64,000 nucleotides of DNA. Source: an uncultured candidate division WWE3 bacterium (GTDB lineage Bacteria; Patescibacteriota; WWE3; UBA101185; UBA10185). The stretch is taken from NCBI GenBank assembly GCA_938004185.1, contig CALKWN010000065.1, positions 124,001 through 188,000 of the forward strand, read 5' to 3'. The position numbers and the translations under genes are program-made. Numbering within the stretch: position 1 is the first letter of the stretch; each line of letters opens with the position of its first letter. The notes under the pieces were generated by a model. That model was not told where the DNA came from. It made no database searches and saw nothing but the letters and a program-made list of their open reading frames with translations. This document shows, piece after piece, positions 16,406 through 25,213 of the stretch.

Positions 16406-16936
16406 TTATAGTATCACGGCGTCTTTATTATCGGTAAAGGACAGTTCGTGAATAATTTTATAATCCGTACCTTCTTTGTGCTGTAAGGACTCAAACATTA
16501 TCACTCCCTCGGGAATAAATTCCCAGTTTAGTTCTATATCGGGTAGCTGTAACTCTGAAGATACTTTACGTGCAATTGTTATGTGCATTTGAAAGTCTCT
16601 TTTTTCTTTTGGTCTGTTTAGTTTTTCATGAAGTTTATTTGTGAGTCCGATAAGTGAGTCGTGCGCACTTCCTTCAGCTCTAAGAAAAGCCCCTCTTTTT
16701 ACATGCGTAATTTTTTCAAATCTTAAAGGCTCGGTCGGCGATGATATTTGAAGTTTTTTGAAAAGTGTTAAATCTTTATTAAAATCTTCGGGTTTCCACG
16801 GAGGAACCAGCGTGATGTGCAGATTTTCAGGAGGCACCCATTTTATCGGAAGGTACGAGAACTCGGTTTTTAGCTCCTTAACATTTTGCTTTATGAAGTT
16901 TGGGACTGATAGGCCAAGAAAAATTCTTTTGGTCAT
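16406..16936 (-). CDS. thpR: RNA 2',3'-cyclic phosphodiesterase (LigT/2H family)
   Basis: A 176-residue 2H phosphoesterase with two HxTx motifs: LHITLVPP and MHITIAR. The family opens 2',3'-cyclic phosphates on RNA ends and can join tRNA halves in vitro. An in-frame TTG at 16954 would extend it by six residues, but the ATG at 16936 gives the family N-terminus ([11 protein letters not shown]) and sits six bases from a TATACT. It ends five bases before the start of the decarboxylase gene. Confidence 0.88.
   Translation of the reverse strand: MTKRIFLGLSVPNFIKQNVKELKTEFSYLPIKWVPPENLHITLVPPWKPEDFNKDLTLFKKLQISSPTEPLRFEKITHVKRGAFLRAEGSAHDSLIGLTNKLHEKLNRPKEKRDFQMHITIARKVSSELQLPDIELNWEFIPEGVIMFESLQHKEGTDYKIIHELSFTDNKDAVIL
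16408..16413 (-). promoter_or_regulatory. -10-like TACTAT 6 nt before the decarboxylase start
   Basis: Minus-strand TGATACTAT (extended -10) ends six bases before the ATG at 16401 and lies inside the end of the upstream gene. Confidence 0.45.
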
Positions 16937-16942
16937 ACATGA

Positions 16943-16950
16943 AGTATAAT
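16943..16950. promoter_or_regulatory. Overlapping divergent -10 boxes for two leaderless genes
   Basis: The plus strand has TATAAT at 16945-16950, seven bases before the ATG at 16958. The minus strand has TATACT at 16948-16943, six bases before the ATG at 16936. The two start codons are only 21 bases apart, so both mRNAs can hardly have leaders. Confidence 0.6.
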
Positions 16951-16957
16951 TCAAATT

Positions 16958-17560
16958 ATGAATATTTTCGCTATCGTAGGGCCTTCGGGGGTCGGAAAGT
17001 CACTTTTGGTCAGTGAGCTGGTTAAGGAAGATTTTTACTCTATTCCTGTTTTCACAGATCGGGCAAAAAGACCGGGAGAAAAAAAAGTAGTTGATAGAGA
17101 GTACTTGACAGTAGAAGAATTTGATAAATTTTTAGAAAAATTTATTTATTGGTTTGAGTTTCAGGGACACAGGTACGGTTATAAAAAATCCGATATTGAA
17201 AAGTGTAAGAGGAAAAATTTAAACGCATGTCTCAATATCACTCCCACTCACCTACCCTATCTAATAAACAAGTTGCCGGAACTGATAACAATTTATTTAC
17301 GTGTTTTACCCGATAATTATGATTTACTTTTCAAGCGTATGGTTAAAAGAGACATTTCATCAGAGGATTCTGAGTCAGCCAAAGAGGATAAAATCGACAA
17401 GATTAAATCAAGATTAAATCATGCTTTATCTGAAGAGGATAATTTTGGTTCTCTCGAGTTATTATTAAAGCAGAACAAATTGAGTAGAGTTTTTAATATT
17501 ACCGGAGACGGCGAGCTGTTTGATGAAGTTTTGCCATACATTTCTTCTGTCTGTGCCTGA
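16958..17560 (+). CDS. Guanylate-kinase-like P-loop protein
   Basis: A 200-residue protein with Walker A GPSGVGKS at residues 8-15 and guanylate-kinase-type segments (TDRAKRPGEK, FEFQGHRYGY). It is diverged from standard Gmk: the nucleotide-binding region is less conserved and the C-terminal part is charged. It may phosphorylate GMP or another nucleotide, or have lost that role. It overlaps nothing and is divergent from thpR. Confidence 0.75.
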   Translation: MNIFAIVGPSGVGKSLLVSELVKEDFYSIPVFTDRAKRPGEKKVVDREYLTVEEFDKFLEKFIYWFEFQGHRYGYKKSDIEKCKRKNLNACLNITPTHLPYLINKLPELITIYLRVLPDNYDLLFKRMVKRDISSEDSESAKEDKIDKIKSRLNHALSEEDNFGSLELLLKQNKLSRVFNITGDGELFDEVLPYISSVCA

Positions 17561-17613
17561 ATCTACAGCGTTCCCGTGCTATAATACCCAAAATATTAAA
17601 TAAGGAGGAGTAA

Positions 17614-18534
17614 ATGTTTAGTTTTATCACCAAATTGGCCATGTTTAGGGCTGATGCTATGTTAAAAGACCTAACGGATGGTCGCAACGTGTTGCACGAA
17701 GGTGAGGGGTCCGGTTCTTTGGTCAATGACCGAGAATTAAAAGCTGATACCGAAATCGGTCAAGCCGTTTCAAAAGTATTCTTAGAAGATTCACGATTCA
17801 AGTATGCTGTTGTTGAGGGAGGAACGCCAAATTGCGTGTTTAACTTCAAAGCAAAAGATAGTTACGTAGTTGGAATTGACCCAATAGACGGATCTCTTGC
17901 TTACGAAAAAGCCCGGCTTACAGCAGGTGCTCCATACTCGTTGGTTGTCACAATCGCCAGAGCAAGAAACGGTGAAGACATTTTGTTTAAAGATATCGTC
18001 GCCTCCCTTGTATACGATTTCCGTGTAAATGGATATTGGATAAGACAGCCAAACAAAGACGGAACTGTAGGTCACACGATGGTGCGCAGCAGCTTAAGGG
18101 GAATGTTAAAAAAAGCTATTCCCGATAAGTCCAAGACTGTTGATTTAGGTAAGCAATTCGTTGTTTTCGAAAGCTATTATCCGCAAACGCGTGATATTGC
18201 TTTTAAGGCTTTCGAGGGCGAAAAAGGCTACCTCAGGAGCTTTTGCTCAGCGGCTTGGGAAATGGCCATGGTTTCATCGGGAGACTTTTCGGCGCAATTT
18301 TGCTTATCGCAGAAAAACCATGAGTTGGGAGCAGCATACAACCTGGTTACCGGTGCAGGAGGCAGTGTTATTAACGCAATGTCGGGTGAATCTATTGCCG
18401 ATGAAGTATGGATGAAATGGACAGGAAAGCTCGGGAAGCAATACGACTGGAATATTCAAACCCCGGTTATTGTGGCTTGTAACGAAGCTTACGGAAAGGA
18501 AGTGTACAAGAAGATTAAGCCTTATGTAGGTTAA
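17614..18534 (+). CDS. Inositol-monophosphatase-family phosphatase
   Basis: A 306-residue sugar-phosphatase-like protein. The metal-binding signature GIDPIDGSLAYE matches the IMPase DPIDGT motif, and VVEGG is at the place of the first acidic metal ligand (Glu). The C-terminal EWEMAMVSSGDF-like region (AAWEMAMVSSGDFSAQF) is also typical. It may act on inositol phosphate, fructose-1,6-bisphosphate or a nucleotide; the sequence does not decide. A strong AAGGAGG precedes the ATG. Confidence 0.85.
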   Translation: MFSFITKLAMFRADAMLKDLTDGRNVLHEGEGSGSLVNDRELKADTEIGQAVSKVFLEDSRFKYAVVEGGTPNCVFNFKAKDSYVVGIDPIDGSLAYEKARLTAGAPYSLVVTIARARNGEDILFKDIVASLVYDFRVNGYWIRQPNKDGTVGHTMVRSSLRGMLKKAIPDKSKTVDLGKQFVVFESYYPQTRDIAFKAFEGEKGYLRSFCSAAWEMAMVSSGDFSAQFCLSQKNHELGAAYNLVTGAGGSVINAMSGESIADEVWMKWTGKLGKQYDWNIQTPVIVACNEAYGKEVYKKIKPYVG

Positions 18535-18541
18535 TCGCAAA

Positions 18542-18580
18542 AAACCCAAAGTGTTTTTTAAACATTTTGGGTTTATTTTT
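18542..18580 (+). terminator. Terminator after the IMPase-family gene
   Basis: A 15-bp stem (AAACCCAAAGTGTTT with AAACATTTTGGGTTT, one G-U pair), 3-base loop and a following ATTTTT. Confidence 0.88.
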
Positions 18581-18620
18581 AGACTTTTATATGTTATTGA
18601 TCTATCATTTTCTCAACGTT

Positions 18621-20105
18621 ATGGTTGTTAAAAAAACAAAATATATCGCAGAAATTTTTTTATTCGCTTTTGTTACTTTGATATTTTTATATAAGCTTGA
18701 TTATCACTATTTTTTTACGGATGAAATTCTTTATGTTCAACGCGGGATTGAGCAAATTGATGGAACATTTGATGATACTTTACAGGTACCTCCTTTAGTC
18801 AAATACATAGCAGGTGCAGTTGCCGTATTATTTAATGAAAATATTTACCTAATGAGATTTGTTTTTGCTTTAGCCGGTATAGCTAGTGCAGCAATCTTAT
18901 ACTTAATAGTAAAACGCGAGTTCGGCAAAAGCTTAGGGATTTTAGCTGTTTTGACATATTGTACAAGTCGGATAATTTTTGATTCTTCACGCATGGTTAT
19001 GCTAGAGCCTTTTATGCACCTTTTTTGGCTCGGTTTTCATTATTTTTACTATCAAACCTTTACAAATAACAAAACGAAGCTTTACATATATTCGGGGATA
19101 CTTATAGGACTGGCCTTAACAGTTAAAGTAACTTCTCTGCTGTTACTACTTTTCATATCGCTCGGTTTCATTTACAAAACTATCAACAGAACAGATTCAT
19201 TTAAAAGTCTTTTTAAGAATTATTTAATAATGGGTGTTTTTTCCGGCGCTGTTGTTGCACTTACATACCTGCACATGTTTGTTAAAAAAGGTTTCATGTT
19301 GTCGGTAGTAGAGACATTGAAATCTATAAGAAATGTTTATATGGACAAAAGTTCTGAAGGAAAAACTCATGTCATAGGCAATGTTGTATATGAGAAGTCT
19401 CCCTGGTGGGCATACTTCTACTACCACTTTGATCTGAACGGTTTAGCTAGAAGTATCGTCTATCCCGTATTTTTAATTGTCGCGTTAGTTAAAAGAAATT
19501 TTTTTGTTACTTACTGGTTTGTTTTCCTAGTAATTACTTTTATGTTTCATCAATTCTCAGGAGTTAAAAATGTCCGGTACTTTTCTAGCGTTGAACTGTC
19601 TTTAATAATTTTATTTATCGCAGGATTTTATAGATTTTGTTCCTTTATAAAAAGTAAAAACAAGATTCTTATTGCCAAAATAACTTTGTTAGTTATTTTG
19701 ATGCTCCCTTTTGTGTGTTACCTGAAAAATCTTAAACCTACAGAATATCTTGGTCTATACATTTACTTTAAAGAAGAAACAGCCGATTTCACAAAATATA
19801 AAAGACTCTACGTTTTCGGGTCGGTAAGAAGTATGAAATGGTACAGAGATATGGTTCCCGACAAAAATATGTTTATTTACAGACGTGACTACGAAATAAT
19901 GTGCTCTGAATTCGGCAATTTCGATTACTTTGCTTTCGACAGACAAGAACTTATGAAGGATCCGGATAATCTGCTATATAAATTTGTAAAAGACAATTCA
20001 TATAGTTTTGAAAAAGTTAATGATGTTTCGGATATGGATGTATACAAAAAGGTAACCCCAATTGAACAGGAGTTTGAGTGCCCGGTGCTGGAGGTTTACA
20101 AGTAA
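18621..20105 (+). CDS. GT-C membrane glycosyltransferase (GT39/ArnT-like)
   Basis: A 494-residue protein with about ten hydrophobic segments and an outside C-terminal tail of ~100 residues. In the first outside loop FFTDEILYVQRG places the catalytic Asp-Glu at residues 34-35, the GT39/ArnT hallmark. It transfers a sugar from a polyprenyl-phosphate carrier to an unknown acceptor outside the membrane. Upstream starts at 18567 (TTG, inside the terminator) and 18591 (ATG) are possible; 18621 gives the usual short N-terminus. Confidence 0.85.
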   Translation: MVVKKTKYIAEIFLFAFVTLIFLYKLDYHYFFTDEILYVQRGIEQIDGTFDDTLQVPPLVKYIAGAVAVLFNENIYLMRFVFALAGIASAAILYLIVKREFGKSLGILAVLTYCTSRIIFDSSRMVMLEPFMHLFWLGFHYFYYQTFTNNKTKLYIYSGILIGLALTVKVTSLLLLLFISLGFIYKTINRTDSFKSLFKNYLIMGVFSGAVVALTYLHMFVKKGFMLSVVETLKSIRNVYMDKSSEGKTHVIGNVVYEKSPWWAYFYYHFDLNGLARSIVYPVFLIVALVKRNFFVTYWFVFLVITFMFHQFSGVKNVRYFSSVELSLIILFIAGFYRFCSFIKSKNKILIAKITLLVILMLPFVCYLKNLKPTEYLGLYIYFKEETADFTKYKRLYVFGSVRSMKWYRDMVPDKNMFIYRRDYEIMCSEFGNFDYFAFDRQELMKDPDNLLYKFVKDNSYSFEKVNDVSDMDVYKKVTPIEQEFECPVLEVYK

Positions 20106-20119
20106 CTCGCACCTTTTAG

Positions 20120-20398
20120 TTAAAGCATACTTCTTACCGTAAGCACGTCTTCCGCCCATCTCAACCTATCTTTATCGGTTTGTAGCTCATGAATCCTTTT
20201 TGTCAGTTGTTTAAGCTTTATTCTTAAATCTTTCTCGTGTTTTACCAGTTCGATTTTGTCAAAATCCTTATCAGCGTGGTCTAAAAATGTTTTTACAGAA
20301 TCGTAGGGAATATCTTTAGAAATATCGCCGGTTGCAGTAACAACTCTGTATAAATCCATTTTTATTGAGTCGATCACAAATTTTTTGTCTCTGTTCAT
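20120..20398 (-). CDS. Small protein with coiled-coil tail, unknown
   Basis: A 92-residue hydrophilic protein. Residues ~45-80 have heptad-like charge patterns (KDLRIKLKQLTKRIHELQTD), suggesting a helical or coiled segment. It overlaps the preceding gene (20395-20727) by four bases and is probably co-transcribed and partnered with it. No family is recognised. Confidence 0.75.
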   Translation of the reverse strand: MNRDKKFVIDSIKMDLYRVVTATGDISKDIPYDSVKTFLDHADKDFDKIELVKHEKDLRIKLKQLTKRIHELQTDKDRLRWAEDVLTVRSML

Positions 20399-20727
20399 TT
20401 TTCCAGATATTCCTTAGTGAGTTTATAAAGCTTATCTCTAATTTGATTATCTGAAATTTCATAAGTGTATTTGTTTAGAGCAGGTTTATAGTTACTCATA
20501 GCCATGTACTCGACTTCTTTGGTGCTTATCCTATAACCCCCTCCATATAGATTTTCCAATTTCGACCCCTGTCTTATTAATTCTTCTTCACAGTCTATGT
20601 GATACTCTCCGCCAACCGCGATAATATTTTTTTCTATATCTACGACCGTTTTTATGTAATCTCCGTAGACTTCTCTAGCCAACTTAAATTCTTCGGGGGT
20701 AATTTTTCTATCCAATACGATAATCAT
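20395..20727 (-). CDS. DUF5674-like small protein
   Basis: A 110-residue protein beginning MIIVLDRKITPEEFKLARE and containing VVDIEKNIIAVGGEYH and DCEEELIRQGSKLENLYGGGY. From memory this matches the DUF5674 family found mostly in Patescibacteria, of unknown function; the assignment needs a profile search. TAAAAT lies six bases before the ATG. It forms a two-gene operon with 20120-20398. Confidence 0.75.
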   Translation of the reverse strand: MIIVLDRKITPEEFKLAREVYGDYIKTVVDIEKNIIAVGGEYHIDCEEELIRQGSKLENLYGGGYRISTKEVEYMAMSNYKPALNKYTYEISDNQIRDKLYKLTKEYLEK

Positions 20728-20733
20728 AGGTTG

Positions 20734-20739
20734 ATTTTA
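20734..20739 (-). promoter_or_regulatory. Extended -10 (TGATAAAAT) 6 nt before the DUF5674-like start
   Basis: Minus-strand TAAAAT preceded by TGA; six bases to the ATG at 20727. Confidence 0.55.
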
Positions 20740-20790
20740 TCACAGGGTTTTGTGAAAAGTTTTGGAGGTCAATATTGCCAAGAACTTTCA

Positions 20791-20867
20791 TGGTCGGGGT
20801 GGGCGGACTCGAACCGCCGGCCTCACGGTCCCAAACCGCGCACTCTAGCCAACTGAGCTACACCCCG
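20791..20867 (-). tRNA. tRNA-Pro(TGG)
   Basis: Cloverleaf on the minus strand: acceptor CGGGGTG/CACCCCG, D-stem GCTC/GAGT, anticodon stem CGCGG/CCGTG with loop TTTGGGA (anticodon UGG), T-stem GGCGG/CCGCC with TTCGAGT, discriminator A and encoded CCA. Confidence 0.96.
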
Positions 20868-20946
20868 AAAAAAACATATAACACCAATACATTACCAATG
20901 CTCATGTTACACTAACGGGTTTCCAGCCACAAACTTATGCGTAAGC

Positions 20947-22215
20947 TTAAATTTCAGGCAAAAACTCCGACATCACGCCGTCAAAAGGCAATGATTCATA
21001 AATCAATCTGCTGTTATTAATCAAATCAATAACATGCACTTTAATAGTGTACTCGCAACTCTCGTTTAACTCGCAGATAGGTGCCGATTCGTCTTTTTTA
21101 TCTATATTTCTGGAAAACTCCGAAATAACAAAAACGTCATTGTCCAAAAAATAAGCGCGGTCAAAGTAACAGTTAGCCCTTACTGAGCAGTCGAGTATTC
21201 TCGCGTCGATAATTTTGTCCTCTTTTAATCCGTAAAAATGGACTTCGTTGGATTTATATCCGTTTCGGTCTATGTTCCTGTAATCGATAAACTCTCTGGA
21301 ACTGGGAGAAAAAACAACTTTGGGTGCGTCCTTAACAGCTTCTACTGTATTGTTGTAAATATCTCTCATTCCCTCTTGATCAATTGAATAAACACTCATC
21401 CACTTTGTGTTGTAAATTTCATTTTCTTCAAGAAGTCTGAACTCATCCGCCTCAATTTCAAACCCTTTATTCTTAAGATTAGTAATCCACCTTTGAAATC
21501 CGCTACTCTGCTCAACCTTCGAAGGTAATTTGGAGCGGTCTATGCTTCTCTGCTCTCTTACATTTAACACAAGCCCGGTAGCTACAGCGACAAATAAAAG
21601 AGCTGCAGCTAAAATATTTGCGTATTTTTTCATAAATCGATTATATCCCACATGTTCTTTAGTTGATAATGAAACCGCGCCGGTTCTCAAAATATTCACT
21701 TCATCGTTTGTGCAATCAATCAGCGTTGAAGGTTCCGATACAACTTTCCCTGAATCAATGTAGAGGTCAATTTTTGTTCCGAAATAGTTTTTGGCCTCTT
21801 CAATTGTTTCAGCAGGTTTTGCGCCCGAAGGATTAGCTGAAGTGCTTATAAGAGGGCCGGTTTTATCAAGTATTTCCAGAAGGTTTTTGTCGTCCGGAAT
21901 ACGGAAAGCAAGCGTGTTATCTTTTTCGGAATCGCGTACCTTAAAAATGCAGGTTAACTTTCCGGGCCAGAATTTTGAGATAAGTTCATGAGCCCGTTTA
22001 GAAATTATGGGACCGAAGGTTTTTAGTTGTTGGGCGTCCTTTACAAGAATAATAAAAGGTTTGGTGTCGTCGCGTCCCTTAATTTCTGAAATTCTTTTTG
22101 TCGCGGAGGAATTACCGGCTTTCGTGTGTATTCCGTACAAGGTATCTGATTTGAAAATACAGATTTTATTATTGTTAAGGACAGTTATTATTTCTTCCTG
22201 ATCCCGTTTATTCAT
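20947..22215 (-). CDS. YrdC/Sua5-type threonylcarbamoyl-AMP synthase in frame with a membrane-anchored outside domain
   Basis: Residues 1-~190 form a YrdC domain (FKSDTLYGIHTKAG, IKGRDDTKPFIILV, ISTSANPSGAKPAET, ILRTGA), which makes the threonylcarbamoyl-AMP needed for t6A37 on tRNA. With no stop codon, the frame continues into a membrane segment (residues ~200-217) and a ~200-residue outside domain with several cysteines. At codon 195 an ATG follows a perfect TATAAT by six bases, so a shorter protein (20947-21633, 229 aa) may be made separately. Either a true fusion or two same-frame genes without a stop between them. It overlaps the upstream permease gene by 8 bases. Confidence 0.88.
   Translation of the reverse strand: MNKRDQEEIITVLNNNKICIFKSDTLYGIHTKAGNSSATKRISEIKGRDDTKPFIILVKDAQQLKTFGPIISKRAHELISKFWPGKLTCIFKVRDSEKDNTLAFRIPDDKNLLEILDKTGPLISTSANPSGAKPAETIEEAKNYFGTKIDLYIDSGKVVSEPSTLIDCTNDEVNILRTGAVSLSTKEHVGYNRFMKKYANILAAALLFVAVATGLVLNVREQRSIDRSKLPSKVEQSSGFQRWITNLKNKGFEIEADEFRLLEENEIYNTKWMSVYSIDQEGMRDIYNNTVEAVKDAPKVVFSPSSREFIDYRNIDRNGYKSNEVHFYGLKEDKIIDARILDCSVRANCYFDRAYFLDNDVFVISEFSRNIDKKDESAPICELNESCEYTIKVHVIDLINNSRLIYESLPFDGVMSEFLPEI
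21640..21645 (-). promoter_or_regulatory. Internal leaderless promoter inside the YrdC-fused frame
   Basis: Minus-strand TATAAT, exactly six bases before an in-frame ATG (21633) that begins MKKYANILAAALLF, a normal membrane anchor. Same geometry as many gene starts in the window. Confidence 0.6.
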
Positions 22216-23389
22216 ATCTCAGTGCCACAATAGGGTCTTTCTTCGCGGCTTTAATTGCGGGGTAGGTTCCAAAGCCGACGCCGACAAGAAATGAAAATCC
22301 AAGTGAAAGAAAACACGCCCATAATGGGATTTCTACAGGCAACCATCTCTGTCCTACCAGTGTAGCCAACCATGCCGCCGTGAGCCCTATTACGCCACCT
22401 GTAATGCTTATAAAAATGGATTCCGAGAGGAACTGGAGTGCAATGTCTTTACCTGTGGCTCCCAGGGCCTTTACCAGGCCGATCTCACGGGTGCGCTCGG
22501 TGACTGATACCAGCATAATGTTCATAATTCCGATTCCGCCCACTATAAGTGAAATTGCGGCTATAGCAGCCAGGCCGGTTTCAATTATTCCTAAAATACC
22601 GTTTATTGTTTCAAGCAGGTCTGCCTGAGTGGAGACCGAGAAATCTTCGTCTTTTAAGTCTTTGAGAAGCGATAATCTTGTTAGGTTTTTAACATCGTCC
22701 ACATTTTCGCCTGGCTTTGCTCTTAATACTATGGTTCCGATATTTTTCATGTTCAGTTCGGATTCTATTGTCGTGTAGGGAATATAAATTATATTGTCGT
22801 AGTTGGCACTTTTCGTTTTTAGTGTGCCTATAACCATGTAAGTCGTTCCGTCCATTCTGATTTTTTCGCCAATCGGGTTGCGCGAGTTGAAAAGTTCTTC
22901 TACGACATCAGAACCGATTACGGCTACTCTGGCTTTAGTGCTAATTTCGGTGTTTGTAAAAGATTGTCCCGAGTCTATTTCAAGAAAGAATAAATCAAGC
23001 AGGCTGTCGTTTATTCCGCCGATAACCGCGTAGTAAGATTTTGTTTTGTACTCTACTTTTTTAGAGAGTTCGTACCACGGAGTAATGTGTTCAATTTTGT
23101 CTCCAACATCTGCTTCTATCATTTCTACGTGCTTTTTTTGTAGTTTATTTCCAGTAAAGTTCCTTGAAGGGTCGCCCGTTAAAGAAATTTTTCCAGGCAT
23201 TATAAAAAGTAGGTTTGACCCCAACGAGTCGAATTCGTCCTGAACATAATTTTGAAATCCTCTTACTATTGAAACAAGCGATGCTACGGCAAATACCCCT
23301 ATAATTACCCCAAGCATTGTTAAAAAGCTTCTTACTTTGTTTTTTTGTAGTGATATGAAAGCAGTTTTTATTGTTTCCTGTATTTTCAC
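22208..23389 (-). CDS. MacB/FtsX-type ABC permease
   Basis: A 393-residue permease with one membrane helix at ~20-45, a ~200-residue periplasmic-type domain (MacB_PCD), and three C-terminal helices with the FtsX-like core (VGGIGIMNIMLVSVTERTREIG, KALGATGKDI). Members work with a LolD/MacB-type ATPase to move or signal across the membrane; no ATPase gene is adjacent. It starts with GTG, six bases after TAAACT, and overlaps the YrdC gene by eight bases. Confidence 0.9.
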   Translation of the reverse strand: MKIQETIKTAFISLQKNKVRSFLTMLGVIIGVFAVASLVSIVRGFQNYVQDEFDSLGSNLLFIMPGKISLTGDPSRNFTGNKLQKKHVEMIEADVGDKIEHITPWYELSKKVEYKTKSYYAVIGGINDSLLDLFFLEIDSGQSFTNTEISTKARVAVIGSDVVEELFNSRNPIGEKIRMDGTTYMVIGTLKTKSANYDNIIYIPYTTIESELNMKNIGTIVLRAKPGENVDDVKNLTRLSLLKDLKDEDFSVSTQADLLETINGILGIIETGLAAIAAISLIVGGIGIMNIMLVSVTERTREIGLVKALGATGKDIALQFLSESIFISITGGVIGLTAAWLATLVGQRWLPVEIPLWACFLSLGFSFLVGVGFGTYPAIKAAKKDPIVALRYE

Positions 23390-23395
23390 GATATT

Positions 23396-23401
23396 AGTTT
23401 A
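23396..23401 (-). promoter_or_regulatory. Extended -10 (TGCTAAACT) 6 nt before the permease GTG
   Basis: Minus-strand TAAACT preceded by TGC; six bases to the GTG at 23389. Confidence 0.5.
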
Positions 23402-23417
23402 GCATTTTTAGGTGTTT

Positions 23418-24734
23418 TTATTGCCGGTTTTGGTATTTTTCCAGGAATCTGGGGTATATACATTCCGTTGATTCCATCTCGTGAGGTTTGCATGTGCTTT
23501 TTAAGTAAAAAACAGCGTTGGCTTGAAGACATGCTGAGTAGATAATTAACAAGAATATCGGAATTAGTTTTTTACCTTTTAGGTTTTTTAATGTTTCATA
23601 AGTAAGAATAACCATAATCGGAAGGACGTCTGTCATAAATCTGTACCCGAAGCTACTACCTCCGTCCCAACCGTACCATTTTGAATACATTAGAATGTAT
23701 ATGATTACTGCAGGGCTGATAAATCTATAAAGCAAATTATTTTCTGCTCCGAAATATTTGTCTCTGTATACACGAAAAATTGCATAGAAAGATAACAATA
23801 ACAATGGGCTGATAATTAAAATACCTTTTCCCGGAGTAAATAATTGTCCCGCCAACCCCTCCAAAATAGGGGTTGTCCATTTTATATCTCCTCGTGCCTC
23901 GTACCCACTAGATAGGATACCTCCAAAAGCTATCTTGTTGTAAATTAAAAGTGGAATTGTAGGTATAAGGGCACCCAGTGTATAGAAGATCACGTATTTT
24001 TTATGTTTAATCAAAACATAAAGACCTACTAAAACCGATACTATAGCAGTTGTTTGTCTCGTTGCGATAAGCAAGCCACACAACAGCCCTATAATAAAGA
24101 AGCTTCTAACTTTCAGTTCTGTTTGTATCAGCAACAGAATTGTTGTGCACAAAATTGTTACAACTAAAGTATGGGTCCAAAGTTCGCGGCTGGAAATGGT
24201 CCACATACTTGTTCCAAGTGCGAAGAACGTGGTGATAGGATATAGAAGTTTGCTTTTCCTATCGATTTTTCTCAAAATTGCGTATAGTAACGAAACAGAC
24301 ACTGCAGAATAAAATGCTGCTGCCACTCTTCCTATAAGAAGGATTTTTAAAATATTTTCATGGTAAGTGACAGTTGGTATTTTGTTTAATGCCAGAGGAA
24401 TAATGTAGAACGGGTAGGCAAATAATCCGGTAAGAACGGGGTACGAGGAGTATCTTCCGCTTTCTCCCTTTGAAATGTAATACTGAATCTTTTTGTTGCT
24501 GTCAAATCGTCTTAAGTGGAATGCAATTGGCGAAAAATCAAAAGTGTTGTGGTTATATAACAAAAAAGGCAAAAAAGTGTTGGGTACGGCATCGGCAGAG
24601 GGAAGTAAGTTTGAATGAGTTTGTTTTAAAATGTCTTTTTTAAAATCTTGTGGTGTGTTAATCAGATAAATGGAAAATGTGAGCAAGAAAACAACAACGT
24701 ATTTTACAAAAGGTTTTTTGATTAATTCCCTCAC
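23418..24734 (-). CDS. GT-C type membrane glycosyltransferase
   Basis: A 438-residue protein with about eleven membrane segments. The segment SKWYGWDGGSSFGYRFMTD is a conserved loop of one PMT/GT39-like subgroup that uses polyprenyl-linked sugars. The first outside loop carries SADAVPN rather than the Asp-Glu pair of the other GT-C proteins here. Acceptor and sugar are unknown. It starts with GTG, six bases after TAAACT. Confidence 0.82.
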   Translation of the reverse strand: MRELIKKPFVKYVVVFLLTFSIYLINTPQDFKKDILKQTHSNLLPSADAVPNTFLPFLLYNHNTFDFSPIAFHLRRFDSNKKIQYYISKGESGRYSSYPVLTGLFAYPFYIIPLALNKIPTVTYHENILKILLIGRVAAAFYSAVSVSLLYAILRKIDRKSKLLYPITTFFALGTSMWTISSRELWTHTLVVTILCTTILLLIQTELKVRSFFIIGLLCGLLIATRQTTAIVSVLVGLYVLIKHKKYVIFYTLGALIPTIPLLIYNKIAFGGILSSGYEARGDIKWTTPILEGLAGQLFTPGKGILIISPLLLLSFYAIFRVYRDKYFGAENNLLYRFISPAVIIYILMYSKWYGWDGGSSFGYRFMTDVLPIMVILTYETLKNLKGKKLIPIFLLIIYSACLQANAVFYLKSTCKPHEMESTECIYPRFLEKYQNRQ

Positions 24735-24740
24735 AGATTT

Positions 24741-24746
24741 AGTTTA
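24741..24746 (-). promoter_or_regulatory. Extended -10 (TGATAAACT) 6 nt before the GTG at 24734
   Basis: Minus-strand TAAACT preceded by TGA and six bases from the GTG. Confidence 0.5.
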
Positions 24747-24811
24747 TCACTAAAGGATTTTCCGAGTGTACTTGTAATATATTGAGTGCAGAAACCCTAC
24801 CCTGTCAATAT

Positions 24812-24840
24812 TTGACAAATCCCTCAAAAATCACTATAAA
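24812..24840 (+). promoter_or_regulatory. Consensus sigma-70 promoter of the RNA candidate
   Basis: TTGACA (24812-24817), 17-base spacer, TATAAA (24835-24840). It is the strongest -35/-10 pair seen in the window and it points into a stretch with no plus-strand gene. Predicted start near 24847. Confidence 0.75.
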
Positions 24841-24846
24841 CAACAT

Positions 24847-25213
24847 TAGCCGCTTCTCTTGACAACAAAATACGTTCCGTGACTTACCAACACTTTTTGT
24901 ATTTAGAGAAAATCTAGGAGTTTGCATCCGGATTTTCTAACCGACAGTTAAAACGACACAAATACGACCAAAACGCATCAGCCCGTCTCCATTTACTCTC
25001 CGTCCCTGTGTTTACCATGAATATAGGGGCAAAACTCTAATTATCGTTGCGGAACGATTCGGCTACGGCAATGTTTATATCCGGCTTAGATATAAATACC
25101 GTCCGAAGTTTTTTTGTCAGAGAGCGTAGAAAGCTAGGAAAAGGAATGTAAGACAATACAGGAAAACCCCTTCCCCGTATTGTTAAACAGCCTGATCCTA
25201 GCCTTCTTTTTTT
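24847..25213 (+). ncRNA. Candidate structured RNA of unknown class (~367 nt)
   Basis: The 495-bp gap between 24735 and 25229 holds no convincing gene. After the promoter come perfect hairpins: AGAAAATC/GATTTTCT (24907-24914 with 24931-24938, inner GGA/TCC), ATCGTT-GCGG-AACGAT (25043-25058), and TTTATATC-CGGCTTA-GATATAAA (25074-25096). TAGCCG near the 5' end could pair with CGGCTA at about 25071. The end is a nested stem (GCTAGGA/TCCTAGC outside, ACAATAC/GTATTGT inside) and TTTTTTT. Size is like RNase P RNA or tmRNA, but neither's conserved core nor a CCA end was found. Confidence 0.6.
25133..25213 (+). terminator. Nested-stem terminator of the RNA candidate
   Basis: Outer stem 25133-25139 with 25196-25202, inner stem 25153-25159 with 25177-25183, then TTCTTTTTTT (25204-25213). 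Confidence 0.7.

Noticed and set aside
25074..25096. CCGGCTTA, which looks like the 3' P4 segment of RNase P RNA
   Set aside because: The other conserved blocks (GGAAAGUCC before it, ACAGAA just 5' of it) are missing, and the bases form a perfect hairpin instead.
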